A stretch of 64,000 nt of DNA, taken from assembly GCA_963815045.1 (NCBI GenBank), contig CAWFET010000002.1, positions 248,001-312,000 on the forward strand, given 5' to 3'. The stretch comes from DASUPK01 sp963815045. Its GTDB lineage: Bacteria > Actinomycetota > Thermoleophilia > Solirubrobacterales > 70-9. The notes under the pieces were generated by a model. The model saw only the letters and a program-made list of their open reading frames with translations, was not told where the DNA came from and searched no databases. Position numbers and translations under genes: made by a program. Shown in pieces: positions 33,556 to 41,881 of the stretch. How positions within the stretch are numbered: position 1 is the first letter of the stretch; every line of letters begins with the position of its first letter.

Positions 33556-33567
33556 AATAGCCTGTCG

Positions 33568-33583
33568 TTGACTGGCCAATCAA
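33568..33583. promoter_or_regulatory. Palindromic operator candidate, site 2 (FadB-like gene)
   Basis: TTGACTGGCCAATCAA is a 16-base palindrome with a single mismatched pair. It matches site 1 at 28887-28902 at 14 of 16 positions. It lies 20 bases before the ATG of the FadB-like gene, just ahead of its ribosome-binding site, where a repressor would block transcription or elongation. Confidence 0.55.
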
Positions 33584-33602
33584 CCAGGAGGACTCCTTCC
33601 CC

Positions 33603-35594
33603 ATGTTCGTCTCTAAGGCCGCCGTACTGGGCGGCGGCACGATGGGCGGCGAAATCGCCCAGGTAATCGCCAACGCAGACATCCCCGTGGTCGTCAAGGA
33701 CGTCGAGCAGAAGTTCGTCGACGCCGCGCTCTCCAAGTCGCGCGAGGTCACCAAGTCACAGCTCGACAAGCTCGTCTCCAAGGAGAAGCTGACCCAGCAG
33801 GCCGCCGACGCGCGCCTCGACGAGGTCATGGGCCGGATCACAGGCGCCACCAGCTACGACGAGTTCGGCGACGTCGACTTCGTGATCGAGGCCGTCCCGG
33901 AGCGGATGGAGATCAAGAAGTCCGTCTACCGCGAGCTCGACGAGGCCACTCCGGGGCACGCGATCCTCGCCTCCAACTCCTCGTCCCTCTCGATCACCGA
34001 GATGGGACGCGAGACGCTGCGGCCCGACAAGGTCGTCGGCTTCCACTTCTTCTTCCCGGCCTCGATCATGCCGCTGGTCGAGATCATCTCCGGCGAGGAC
34101 ACCTCGCGCGACACGGTCACCACGGCCTTCAACTTCGCCCAGGCGATCCGCAAGCAGCCGATCACCTGCGAGGAGGTCCCGGGCTTCGTCGTCAACCGGA
34201 TTCTCAACTCGGGCGTCGGCGAGGTCTGGCGCGAGCAGGAGGAGAAGGGCCTCTCGATCAAGAAGGTCGACGAAGCGATCGCGGGAGCGAACGTGACCCC
34301 GATGGGGCCGTTCTTCCTGATCGACATGCTCGGCCTCGACACCGTCCTGCACGTCGCCGAGTACCTGAACGAGTCCTACGGCGACCGCTTCTACGTCCAC
34401 AAGGGGATGCAGAAGCTCGTCGCCGACGGCAAGCTCGGAGCCAAGTCCGGGGGTGACGGCTTCTACTCGAACGGCGAGCCCAACATCGAGGGCGACGCCG
34501 AGCCCAACGGCGAGGAGCTCGCCGACCTGCTGATGCTGAAGACCTTCAAGGAGGCCTGCAGCGTGCTCGAGGAGGGCATCTGCACGGTGCGCGAGATCGA
34601 TCTCGGCATGATGGCCGGCGCCGGTCTCGACCCCAGGCGGGGGCTCTTCCCGCCCTTCTGGAAGGCGGACCTCGAGGGCCTCGACACCATCCTCGAGCGA
34701 ATGGAGAAATACGAGGAGTCGCATGGCGAGCGCTTCGCGCCGCCGCGGATCCTGAAGCGGCTCGTCGCACAGGGACGGCTCGGTCTCAAGTCGGGCCAGG
34801 GCTTCTACGCCTATCCGCAGACCGACGCCGAGGGCACGGTCAAGCTCGAGAAGCGCGGCGATGTCGCGATCGCGTGGCTCGCCAACCCGCCGATGAACGC
34901 CATCTCGCCGCAGGTGATCCAGGATCTCGGGAAGGTCTGGGAGGAGGTCAAGGGCGACGACGAGATCAAGGCGATGGTGGTCTACAGCTCGCTGCCGGTG
35001 GTCTTCTCCGCCGGCGCCGACATCAAGGCCTTCACCTCGATGGACGAAGCCGGCGGGGCCGAGTTGATCAACACGGGCCACGCGCTGCTGCGTGAGCTCG
35101 GCCAGAACCGCGTCTCGACCGTCGCCGCGATCAACGCGATCGCCTACGGCGGCGGCTGCGAGCTCTCGATGGCCTGCGACTTCCGCGTCGCCGCGGAGTC
35201 GGCCGTCTTCGGCCAGCCGGAGATCAACCTGGGGATCATTCCCGGGTTCGGCGGGACCCAGAGGCTGCCGAGGCTCGTCGGCCCCTCCAAGGCCCTGGAG
35301 ATGAACCTGACCGGCGACGCCGTGCTGGCCCCGGAGGCCTCGCAGTGGGGCCTCGCCGATGCGCTGGTCCCCGACGAGGAGCTCCTCGACACGGCGGTCG
35401 CCTGGGCGAAGAAGCTCGCCGGCCAGGCTCCGCTCGCCGTGGAGCAGATCAAGCAGGTCTCCAACAAGGCCGACCTGGATGACGGCATCGAGGCCGAGAA
35501 GCAGGGCTTCGCGACCGCGTTCCTCTCCGAGGATGGCAAGGAGGGAATCTCCGCCTTCCTGCAGAAGCGCAGCGCGAACTGGAAGGGCAAGTGA
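33603..35594 (+). CDS. Fused 3-hydroxyacyl-CoA dehydrogenase / enoyl-CoA hydratase (beta-oxidation)
   Basis: The 663-residue bifunctional enzyme catalyses steps 2 and 3 of fatty acid oxidation. The dehydrogenase part comes first: NAD motif AAVLGGGTMGGEIA (residues 6-19), the catalytic-His strand VVGFHFFFPASIMPLVEII and two helical C-domains. The hydratase part occupies about 410-660: FSAGADIKAF (oxyanion hole), YGGGCELSMACDF and FGQPEINLGIIPGFGGTQRL with both catalytic Glu residues. This order is the reverse of E. coli FadB. AGGAGGA about ten bases upstream supports ATG 33603. No thiolase gene is near. Confidence 0.92.
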   Translation: MFVSKAAVLGGGTMGGEIAQVIANADIPVVVKDVEQKFVDAALSKSREVTKSQLDKLVSKEKLTQQAADARLDEVMGRITGATSYDEFGDVDFVIEAVPERMEIKKSVYRELDEATPGHAILASNSSSLSITEMGRETLRPDKVVGFHFFFPASIMPLVEIISGEDTSRDTVTTAFNFAQAIRKQPITCEEVPGFVVNRILNSGVGEVWREQEEKGLSIKKVDEAIAGANVTPMGPFFLIDMLGLDTVLHVAEYLNESYGDRFYVHKGMQKLVADGKLGAKSGGDGFYSNGEPNIEGDAEPNGEELADLLMLKTFKEACSVLEEGICTVREIDLGMMAGAGLDPRRGLFPPFWKADLEGLDTILERMEKYEESHGERFAPPRILKRLVAQGRLGLKSGQGFYAYPQTDAEGTVKLEKRGDVAIAWLANPPMNAISPQVIQDLGKVWEEVKGDDEIKAMVVYSSLPVVFSAGADIKAFTSMDEAGGAELINTGHALLRELGQNRVSTVAAINAIAYGGGCELSMACDFRVAAESAVFGQPEINLGIIPGFGGTQRLPRLVGPSKALEMNLTGDAVLAPEASQWGLADALVPDEELLDTAVAWAKKLAGQAPLAVEQIKQVSNKADLDDGIEAEKQGFATAFLSEDGKEGISAFLQKRSANWKGK

Positions 35595-35652
35595 TCGTGG
35601 GACGGCAGCGGCGGCCGCGGGGGGCGGCCTCTCAGACACTGACAGCGTTTTG

Positions 35653-36420
35653 ATGTCTTCGAGTCCGCCCCCCGCGTCCACCGCTGCGGCCGAGGAGCTC
35701 GCCGGGTTGATTCGTCAGTCGAAATGCACGGTTGCCCTCACCGGAGCAGGGATCTCTGTGCCCTCCGGGATACCCGACTTCCGGACCCCCGGCGAGGGGA
35801 TCTGGGAGAAGGTCGATCCGATGGAGGTCGCCCACATCGACGCCTTCAGGACCGATCCGGCGCGCTTCTGGGGCTTCTATCGCCAGCGCCTCCAGATGCT
35901 CGGCGACAAGGAGCCGAACGGCGCGCACGAGTCCATCGCGGAGCTCGAGCGGCGCGGGCGGCTGGAGGCGGTGATCACCCAGAACATCGACACCCTCCAC
36001 AGCAAGGCCGGGTCCGAGCGGGTCATCGAGGTTCACGGCTCGATTCGCACCTCGACCTGCCAGGGCTGCCAGGCTCAATTCCGCACCGAGTACATCGAGC
36101 CGCTCTTCGGCGACGACGGCGCGGCCCGCTGCTCGGAGTGCGGGGCCGACGTGAAGCCCGACGTCGTCCTGTTCGGGGAGATGCTTCCCGCCGATGCCAT
36201 GGCGGAGGCGGAGTCCCTCGCGGCGCGGGCGGACCTGATGCTCTGCATCGGGTCCTCGCTGGAGGTCTATCCGGTCGCCGGGCTTCCCTCGGTGACGATG
36301 GGGGGCGGCGGGCGGATCGCGGTGATCACGAAGGGCCCGACGCCCTTTGACGAGGATGCGACCGTCCGGATGGACGGCGACGTCGTCGCGGACCTCGAAG
36401 CGGTTCTCGCGACGATCTAG
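35653..36420 (+). CDS. Sir2-family NAD-dependent protein deacylase
   Basis: The 255-residue product shows all sirtuin motifs: ALTGAGISVPSGIPDFR (28-44), TQNIDTLH (109-116), catalytic His128 in VHGS, zinc ligands Cys136, Cys139, Cys160 and Cys163, and CIGSSLEVYPVAGLP. It removes acyl groups from lysines using NAD. It follows the FadB-like gene by 58 bases on the same strand and might be co-transcribed. Deacylation of acyl-CoA-using enzymes is a known theme but is only inferred here. ATG 35653 was chosen because earlier in-frame codons lie within the upstream gene. Confidence 0.92.
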   Translation: MSSSPPPASTAAAEELAGLIRQSKCTVALTGAGISVPSGIPDFRTPGEGIWEKVDPMEVAHIDAFRTDPARFWGFYRQRLQMLGDKEPNGAHESIAELERRGRLEAVITQNIDTLHSKAGSERVIEVHGSIRTSTCQGCQAQFRTEYIEPLFGDDGAARCSECGADVKPDVVLFGEMLPADAMAEAESLAARADLMLCIGSSLEVYPVAGLPSVTMGGGGRIAVITKGPTPFDEDATVRMDGDVVADLEAVLATI

Positions 36421-37373
36421 GCTGCGCTCGGCTCCCGGGAGCGACGCGCCGGCCGACCCCGCACGTGCCTGTGGTACCACGGGCGGCCGTGGAGGCGCTG
36501 GTAGTTCCAGGTCATCGCGGCGATGGCTCCGCGCTTGTGCAGCCAGAAGCGGTCCGGTGGCTGCCTGACCGGATCGATGCGCCTCGGCTCGACGTCCGCG
36601 ATGGCGAAGCCCTCGCCATCGGTGCGGTCGATCGCGTCGAGGATGCGGCCACGCTCGTCGGTGATCATCGTGCCGCCCTCGAAGTGGCCGCGGTAGGTGG
36701 TCGGGAGCCATGGCATCGCGCAGTTCAGCTCCCCGGCGTGGGCGGCGTGGATGACCGGTGCGCCGACGTAGAGGGCGAAGGTGGCGGCGGCATCCACGGC
36801 CCGGCGGTGGTTGGCCGTCTCGAGCCGGGCGAAGAGGGACCTGGGCGGCCAGTTCTGCGACATGCTCCACCAGCCCGAGCCGGTGAGCGCGAGGTCGATC
36901 CGGCCGCGCAGGCGCCTGACGGTCTGCGTCCGCATCAGCTCCCAGCAGACGGCCGCGCCCACCACCGGGCCATCCGTTTCGATCACGCCGTCGTCGGCGC
37001 CGCCGACGTAGAAGGCGTTCTCCCACATCGTCGGCAGATCCTTGTCGTGGCGCCCGGCGATCTCACCATCTGCCGTCGCCAGGAAGAAGGCGTTGCGGAC
37101 CTCACCGTCGGCGTCGCGGCACAGGAAGGAGCCGCCGACGAGCGCGCCGTGGCGTCGCGCCAGCGACCGAAGCAGCTCGGTCGCCTCGCCGTCCGGCGCC
37201 AGAGCCGCGCCGGCCAGCTCGGGCACGAAGCCGATGCCGGTGGTGAAGAACTCCGGCAGGACGATGCACTCGGCTCCCGCCGCCCCGGCCCGGTCGGCCA
37301 GGCGCTCGGCCGACTCGAGGTTCGCGTCCACGTCCGCAAGCCTGGCCTCGAGTTGGATGGCGGCCGCCCTCAC
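36417..37373 (-). CDS. Carbon-nitrogen hydrolase (nitrilase superfamily amidase)
   Basis: The 318-residue product has the Glu-Lys-Cys triad: Glu41 in CIVLPEFFTTG, Lys111 in GRHDKDLPT and Cys143 in GAAVCWELMRTQ. The start RAAAIQLEARLADVDANLESAERL is the usual N-terminal strand and helix. The C-terminal 55 residues (from RRIDPVRQPPDRFWLHKR) are Arg-rich and beyond the core. It hydrolyses an amide or nitrile of unknown identity. It ends within 4 bases of the sirtuin stop, in convergent orientation, and overlaps the start of its own start region with the end of the next upstream gene (37370-37373). Confidence 0.87.
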   Translation of the reverse strand: MRAAAIQLEARLADVDANLESAERLADRAGAAGAECIVLPEFFTTGIGFVPELAGAALAPDGEATELLRSLARRHGALVGGSFLCRDADGEVRNAFFLATADGEIAGRHDKDLPTMWENAFYVGGADDGVIETDGPVVGAAVCWELMRTQTVRRLRGRIDLALTGSGWWSMSQNWPPRSLFARLETANHRRAVDAAATFALYVGAPVIHAAHAGELNCAMPWLPTTYRGHFEGGTMITDERGRILDAIDRTDGEGFAIADVEPRRIDPVRQPPDRFWLHKRGAIAAMTWNYQRLHGRPWYHRHVRGRPARRSREPSAA

Positions 37374-37906
37374 GGCTTCGAAGTATCGCCCAGCCTCTCC
37401 TCGATCGCCGCGAGCTCCGCCATGAGCTCCTTCTGTCGGTCACAGGGCTGCTCCTCCAGGGCCGAGCGGGCAGCCCTGAGCCCGTAGCGCGCCTCGGCGC
37501 GCCGGCCCTGCTGCGCGTCGAGCCGCGCCCGGAGCATCAGCGTCTCGGCCGGGTGCACCTCATCCCGCCCCGCCAGCACGGCCGCGACGCGAGATTGGGG
37601 GTCGACGTCGTCGAGACGGCCGCGACGGGGGCGTGCGAGCTCCCTGGCCTCGGTCCAGCGGCCGTCGGCGAGCTCGTCGCCCGTGCCGTGCCCGAGGCGC
37701 ACGGCGAGCGCCTTCGTGGCCCCGACGTCCTGCACCAACGGGTCACGCGCCGCGGCACGCAGCGCGTCCAGGGCTCGGTTGACGATCCGGGTCGCGGCCC
37801 TGACCTCATCGGGGCCCTCGCCGCCGCTGCCCATCATCCGCTTGAGCCAGTCGGATCCCGCCGCCGGATCCTCCAGCCGCTCACCGGTGACCGTGACCCG
37901 CGTCAC
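37370..37906 (-). CDS. Hypothetical protein, possibly longer at the N-terminus
   Basis: From GTG 37906 the product has 178 residues, helical and charged (IVNRALDALRAAARDPLVQD, LMLRARLDAQQGRRAEARYGLRAARSAL), without a recognised domain. The frame stays open for 71 more codons upstream, right back to the TAG stop of the wall hydrolase gene at 38120. That stretch also looks coding (ATFVQLELAGRLGLPEGRYL, RERVLIVEELGAP) but contains no ATG, GTG or TTG. The true start may therefore be a rare codon or lie further up. Its end overlaps the nitrilase gene start by 4 bases. Confidence 0.6.
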   Translation of the reverse strand: MTRVTVTGERLEDPAAGSDWLKRMMGSGGEGPDEVRAATRIVNRALDALRAAARDPLVQDVGATKALAVRLGHGTGDELADGRWTEARELARPRRGRLDDVDPQSRVAAVLAGRDEVHPAETLMLRARLDAQQGRRAEARYGLRAARSALEEQPCDRQKELMAELAAIEERLGDTSKP

Positions 37907-38119
37907 CGGCGTCTCCAGCAGCTCGCCGGGGTCGACGGGCTTGGAGCGCCTGCCGGTTCGGCGCCGGGGCCGCGGGGCTCCCAGCTCCTCGACGATCAGG
38001 ACGCGCTCGCGGTCGCCATCTCGGACCAGATACCGGCCCTCGGGCAGGCCGAGGCGGCCGGCGAGCTCCAGCTGAACGAAGGTGGCTCGGGTGGTCGTGG
38101 GCTGCGGCGTGGGTCCGGG

Positions 38120-40555
38120 CTAGTCGCCGGAGCTGCCGCCCTTGGCGGGCAACGCGGCCGCGGAGGGCTTCGACGGCACCTTCGGGTTCTGGATCTGGCC
38201 GAGGCGCTGGATCAGTCGCTGCCACTGCTCGGGCTTGAGGATCTCGCCGAGCTGCTTGATCGAGCTGCCACCGGTCGTGAAGGTGTAGCCGACGTGGATG
38301 TGGTTGTAGTGGTCGGGCAGGATGAAGGTCGGCGGGCCGAGATCCATCAGGGAGATGATCTGGGCGGGCCGCATCGAGCCCTGCAGGAGTAGCAGGTCCT
38401 TGATCACGGCCTCCGTGATCGTCCCCGGCCCCTGGTGGCCCGTGATCGGGATCCCGTTGACCGCCGCGATGTCGACGGCCGAGCCGTAGGAGTGCGCGGA
38501 CACGTTGCCCGACGAGGTCAGGTAGGAGTGGCCGCACTTCAGCGAGGTGATCGTGAGGCGGTAGCCCTTGGCGACCAGGTACTCCAGCACCGCGAGGACA
38601 CGCCGGTCGATCTGACCGGTCTGGATGTCGTTGCGGCCGCAGGAGTAGATCGAAAGCGCCGGGTCGTTCAGGACCCGCTGCTCGAGCGCGCCCTTCGACA
38701 TCAGCAGGACCTGGCCGACGGTCGGGTTGTCGGTGAATGGGTTCTTGTCGGCGGCGCGGTAGATCGCCGTCGTCTCGAGCAGCTTCCAGCCATCGAGGAT
38801 CGGCTTCGGGTCGATGGTGGGAGCGCCGCGTCCAGCGGGCCGGATCGCGAAGTTGACGTGCGGCGGCTGCGCGTCGGGCTGGCCGACTCGGCCGATGACG
38901 GTGCCGCCGGTGACCTTGGAGCCCTTCTTCAGCGGCTTGAGCGCCATCGTGTTGGAGTCGAACTGGACGCTTGAGGAGAGCGCCGACTTGAAGGTCTCAT
39001 AGCCGGGGACGCTGCGGCCGAGCAGGTGGTCGAGCTGACCGGTGACGCTCGACTGGTCGGCGTTGCCCGACCGGTGTGGCAGGGCGAAGATCCGCTGGCG
39101 GCTGTTCTCGGAGTTGGCCGCGGCGCTGTGTGCGACCGACTTGTGCACCTTGCCCGATCCGCCACCGGAGTTGTCGCCAGCCGATGCCGGGGTGTTCGGC
39201 GCCGAGTCCTTGTTCGGAGTCTCGAGCTTGAAGTCCTTGGAGGAGAGGCCCTGCTGGCGGGGCACCGGGTGCGTCTGGGCGACCGAGCCGAGGTGCGCGT
39301 AGGTGAACTGGTTGCCGTAGGCGTCCTGGAGGACCACGAACTTGCCGAGCTTCGGGTTGTCGCCGATCTTCTTGATGACGCCGTCGTTGACCGCGACGAC
39401 CGGAGCGTTAAGGCTCGAGTAGATGTTGATGCTTCGGCGGCTGGCGTCCGAGCTGACGACGTCGGCGGCGTTGCCGGCGGTCTTCCGCTGGGTGTTGGAG
39501 CGGGCGAGGGCCGCGGCGTCATTGATGTCGTCCGCGTAGCGCGAGTCGGCGGCGACCGGGAAGTGTGCGCCTTCGGTGAGGCCTGTGAGCGAGCCGACCA
39601 GGGCGTCCGGCAGCTTGCCGTACTGGTTGGCGTAGAGGAGGACCTCGTCGACGTACCAGTCGGCGTGGTTGTAGGCGAAGATCGCCTGGCGGACGTTCTT
39701 GTCGCCGCCGGCTGCTCTCAGGTAGCGGGCCGCGGCGCAGATCGCGTCGACCGGGTTGTATGGATCCTTCTTGCCGTCGTTGTTGGCGTCGACCCCGTAG
39801 GCGGCCCAGGTCGAGGGGATGAACTGCATCCATCCCTCGGCGCCGGCGGAGGAGACGTTCAGGTTGGTTCCGAAGGCGGTCTCGATCTTGTTGATCCCGG
39901 CGAGGACCTGCCAGGGGATGCCGTACTCGGTTCCACAGGACTGGTAGATCGGGAGGAGGAACGGCGGGATCTCGAAGGAGTCGATGACGAAGTTGGGAAC
40001 GCCGATCGGGGCGGGCCCGAACTGCGCGACGGTCAGGCTCGGGTTGGTGCTTGCCGGGGAGCCATCCGGGTTGCGGAGGGTGGGGTGGGTGATCTTCCCC
40101 TTCTCCGCCGCGGCGATCTGCTTGGCGCCCTGGCCCTTCTTGGCCTGCTTGCCGAACAGGCCCGGGGTCTTGCCGCCGCCGTTGTTCTTCTTGCCGGCCT
40201 TGCCGCCGCCGCTGCCACTCGAGCCACCGCTCGTGGTGGTGGTTCCACCGCCGCCCGTCGTGGTGGTGCCGCCCGAGCCGCCGGAGGTGGTGGTGCCACC
40301 GCCGGAGCTGCCGCTCGAGCCGCCGGAGGTAGGGGCGTTGTACTCGGAGGTATCGAGGGGGCCGCTGCAGCCCGGGTCGGCGAGGTCAACCAGGCCGTCG
40401 CCGTCATCGTCGTTCAGGTTCGAGCACGCCGGGAGGACGCCGTCGGTCGGGGAGTTCACCTGGACGTTCCCGACGGTGATCGACGTCGCAGTTCCCGCAG
40501 CGACAATCGCCAGCGCGGCGCCGAGGGCGATGATTACGAGAAGCTTTCTGGTCAT
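38120..40555 (-). CDS. Secreted multidomain wall hydrolase: lytic transglycosylase + split M23-like + M15-like
   Basis: From ATG 40555 the product has 811 residues. Signal helix (LLVIIALGAALAIVAAG), a TSP3-like calcium segment (NDDDGDGLVDLADPGC), a Gly/Ser/Thr linker (78-120), and a lytic transglycosylase domain (205-315; GINKIETAFGT with catalytic Glu225, AEGWMQFIPSTW). An M23-like domain is split: INIYSSLNAPVVAVNDGVIKKIG to YAHLG (376-423), then GTVIGRVGQPDAQPPHVNFAIRPAG (551-575), around a Ser-rich insertion. Its zinc ligands are incomplete (HVN for HxH). The C-terminus (640-757) resembles M15/VanY peptidases with SAHSYGSAVD and HYNHIHVGY. It probably cleaves septal or stem peptidoglycan. 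Confidence 0.87.
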   Translation of the reverse strand: MTRKLLVIIALGAALAIVAAGTATSITVGNVQVNSPTDGVLPACSNLNDDDGDGLVDLADPGCSGPLDTSEYNAPTSGGSSGSSGGGTTTSGGSGGTTTTGGGGTTTTSGGSSGSGGGKAGKKNNGGGKTPGLFGKQAKKGQGAKQIAAAEKGKITHPTLRNPDGSPASTNPSLTVAQFGPAPIGVPNFVIDSFEIPPFLLPIYQSCGTEYGIPWQVLAGINKIETAFGTNLNVSSAGAEGWMQFIPSTWAAYGVDANNDGKKDPYNPVDAICAAARYLRAAGGDKNVRQAIFAYNHADWYVDEVLLYANQYGKLPDALVGSLTGLTEGAHFPVAADSRYADDINDAAALARSNTQRKTAGNAADVVSSDASRRSINIYSSLNAPVVAVNDGVIKKIGDNPKLGKFVVLQDAYGNQFTYAHLGSVAQTHPVPRQQGLSSKDFKLETPNKDSAPNTPASAGDNSGGGSGKVHKSVAHSAAANSENSRQRIFALPHRSGNADQSSVTGQLDHLLGRSVPGYETFKSALSSSVQFDSNTMALKPLKKGSKVTGGTVIGRVGQPDAQPPHVNFAIRPAGRGAPTIDPKPILDGWKLLETTAIYRAADKNPFTDNPTVGQVLLMSKGALEQRVLNDPALSIYSCGRNDIQTGQIDRRVLAVLEYLVAKGYRLTITSLKCGHSYLTSSGNVSAHSYGSAVDIAAVNGIPITGHQGPGTITEAVIKDLLLLQGSMRPAQIISLMDLGPPTFILPDHYNHIHVGYTFTTGGSSIKQLGEILKPEQWQRLIQRLGQIQNPKVPSKPSAAALPAKGGSSGD

Positions 40556-40795
40556 TTGGCTAACCGATCCTGCCCGCGAAACCCTGAGGGTCTGCCGGTC
40601 GCGACCTCCCCACACCCGCAGGCACGGCGGACGCTACTGACTCGCCCAGTCCTTTGCAACGGGGAACCGTCGTCCCTAACGCCAAAAACATGCCCAAAAC
40701 ATACTTGACCGAAACGGTAGACAATTGTGTGCATTCCATGCCTGACCAAACAACCCCGCCCGGGCCCATCCGTAGCGGTACCGTGCGTGAACGAT
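40556..40795. other. Divergent intergenic region with AT-rich promoter zone and long leader
   Basis: This 240-base gap separates the wall hydrolase from a phasin-like gene. The centre (about 40680-40735) is unusually AT-rich, with TTGACC at 40706-40711 on the plus strand and TTGTCT on the minus strand. The hydrolase message would have a leader of about 120-150 bases containing a GGTCGCGACC palindrome and an ACCC-TGA-GGGT hairpin. No known riboswitch pattern was recognised. Confidence 0.35.
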
Positions 40796-41137
40796 ATGGA
40801 CGAGAGCGGCGGCGAAGGCATGCGTGATCGGACCTCCTCGCGAGGCGAGGGCACGCTGGGCGACCTCGCCCAGCTGCTCGTCGACAACCCCTGGATGAAC
40901 CAGGCGCTGCAGGTCGCCCTCGGCGCGCGGGAGCGCGCCTCACAGGCGGGCGCTCACGCGATCCGGAACCTGAACCTGCCCACCGGGAACGACGTCGACC
41001 GCCTCGCAAGGCGCCTGCGCGCGGTCTCCGAGCGGCTCGAGGAGGTCGAGGACCAGCTCGATGTGCTGACGCGCGAGGTTGCCGAGCTCCGCCGCGAACG
41101 CGAGGCGTCGCGACCCGGAACCTCTAGTCGGGGTTGA
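40796..41137 (+). CDS. Small phasin-like coiled-coil protein
   Basis: From ATG 40796 the product has 113 residues. ATG 40820 has a better ribosome-binding site (GAAGG) and would give 105. LAQLLVDNPWMNQALQVALGARERASQAG is followed by a long heptad helix (VDRLARRLRAVSERLEEVEDQLDVLTREVAELRRERE). The pattern resembles short actinobacterial proteins called polyhydroxyalkanoate regulator/phasin-like. No PHA gene is nearby. The 3' end overlaps the converging nucleoside phosphorylase gene by 14 bases. Confidence 0.65.
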   Translation: MDESGGEGMRDRTSSRGEGTLGDLAQLLVDNPWMNQALQVALGARERASQAGAHAIRNLNLPTGNDVDRLARRLRAVSERLEEVEDQLDVLTREVAELRREREASRPGTSSRG

Positions 41138-41840
41138 GGGCGGCCGCGGCCAGCGCTCCCATCCGCTCGACCGCCGTCGCCAGGTCGTCGTCGGCGATTC
41201 GCCTCCGGCTCTCGCCTTCGAAGGTGTCCGACACCACCAGCGCGCAGGCCGTGGCGACTCCGAGTCGCCGGCCGAGCACGAACAGCGTCGCCGCCTCCAT
41301 CTCGACCGCCACGGCCTCCCGCCCGCGCCACGCGTCCGCCCGCGCGCGAGGTGGGCCCCCGTGGTCCGGATCGCCGTCGTAGAAGAGGTCGCTGGTGACG
41401 ATGCGCCGGGGGGCGCTGCCATTCGCCAGGCCCGCCGCCAGCCTCGCGGTCAGCTCCTGATCGGGCTCCGCGATCTCGCTAGCGCCCAGCGCACGGCTCG
41501 CGCCGTCCTCCGCCAGGGCGTCCTGTACTACCACCAGGTCGCCGTGCCCGAGCCCGGGATCGAGCGCGCCGCAGGTTCCGACGCGTATCGCCCGCCGGAC
41601 GCCGAGCTCGGCGAGCTCCTGAAGGACGATCGCCGCGCTGGGGCCGCCCATGCCGGTGGACTGAACGCTGAGCGGGTGCCCGGAGGGGGTCTCGCCGGTG
41701 TACCCCCAGAGCCCACGGGCGTGATTGCTCATCTTCGGCTCGGTGAGGAGCTGCTGGGCGAAGGCGAGGGCGCGCCCGGGGTCGCCGGGCAGCAGGACGT
41801 CCGGGGCGTACGGCGTGCTCGGCCTGAGGTGGTGAGGCAC
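41124..41840 (-). CDS. Purine/uridine nucleoside phosphorylase (PNP_UDP_1 family, DeoD-like)
   Basis: The 238-residue product opens with PYAPDVLLPGDPGRALAFAQQLL (phosphate-binding start), STGMGGPSAAIVLQELAELG and IRVGTCGALDPGL (ribose and phosphate contacts). EAVAVEMEAATLFVLGRRLGV is the Met-Glu ribose motif, and ALVVSDTFEGES holds the catalytic Asp. It cleaves nucleosides with phosphate in salvage. Length and motifs fit the hexameric DeoD type. Purine versus uridine preference is not decided. It starts with GTG 41840 and diverges from a small coiled-coil gene. Confidence 0.87.
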   Translation of the reverse strand: MPHHLRPSTPYAPDVLLPGDPGRALAFAQQLLTEPKMSNHARGLWGYTGETPSGHPLSVQSTGMGGPSAAIVLQELAELGVRRAIRVGTCGALDPGLGHGDLVVVQDALAEDGASRALGASEIAEPDQELTARLAAGLANGSAPRRIVTSDLFYDGDPDHGGPPRARADAWRGREAVAVEMEAATLFVLGRRLGVATACALVVSDTFEGESRRRIADDDLATAVERMGALAAAALNPD

Positions 41841-41881
41841 GCCGCGAGCATATGGGCGGCGTGCGGGAGTAGGCTGCCGTC

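Noticed and set aside
33383..33602. Extra small gene in the GNAT / FadB-like gap
   Set aside because: No open frame has a ribosome-binding site or protein-like composition; the gap holds an inverted repeat and operator site 2.
40556..40735. c-di-AMP (ydaO) riboswitch before the wall hydrolase
   Set aside because: No ydaO core such as GGGGAACC with GGGUGAAUC is visible on the minus strand.
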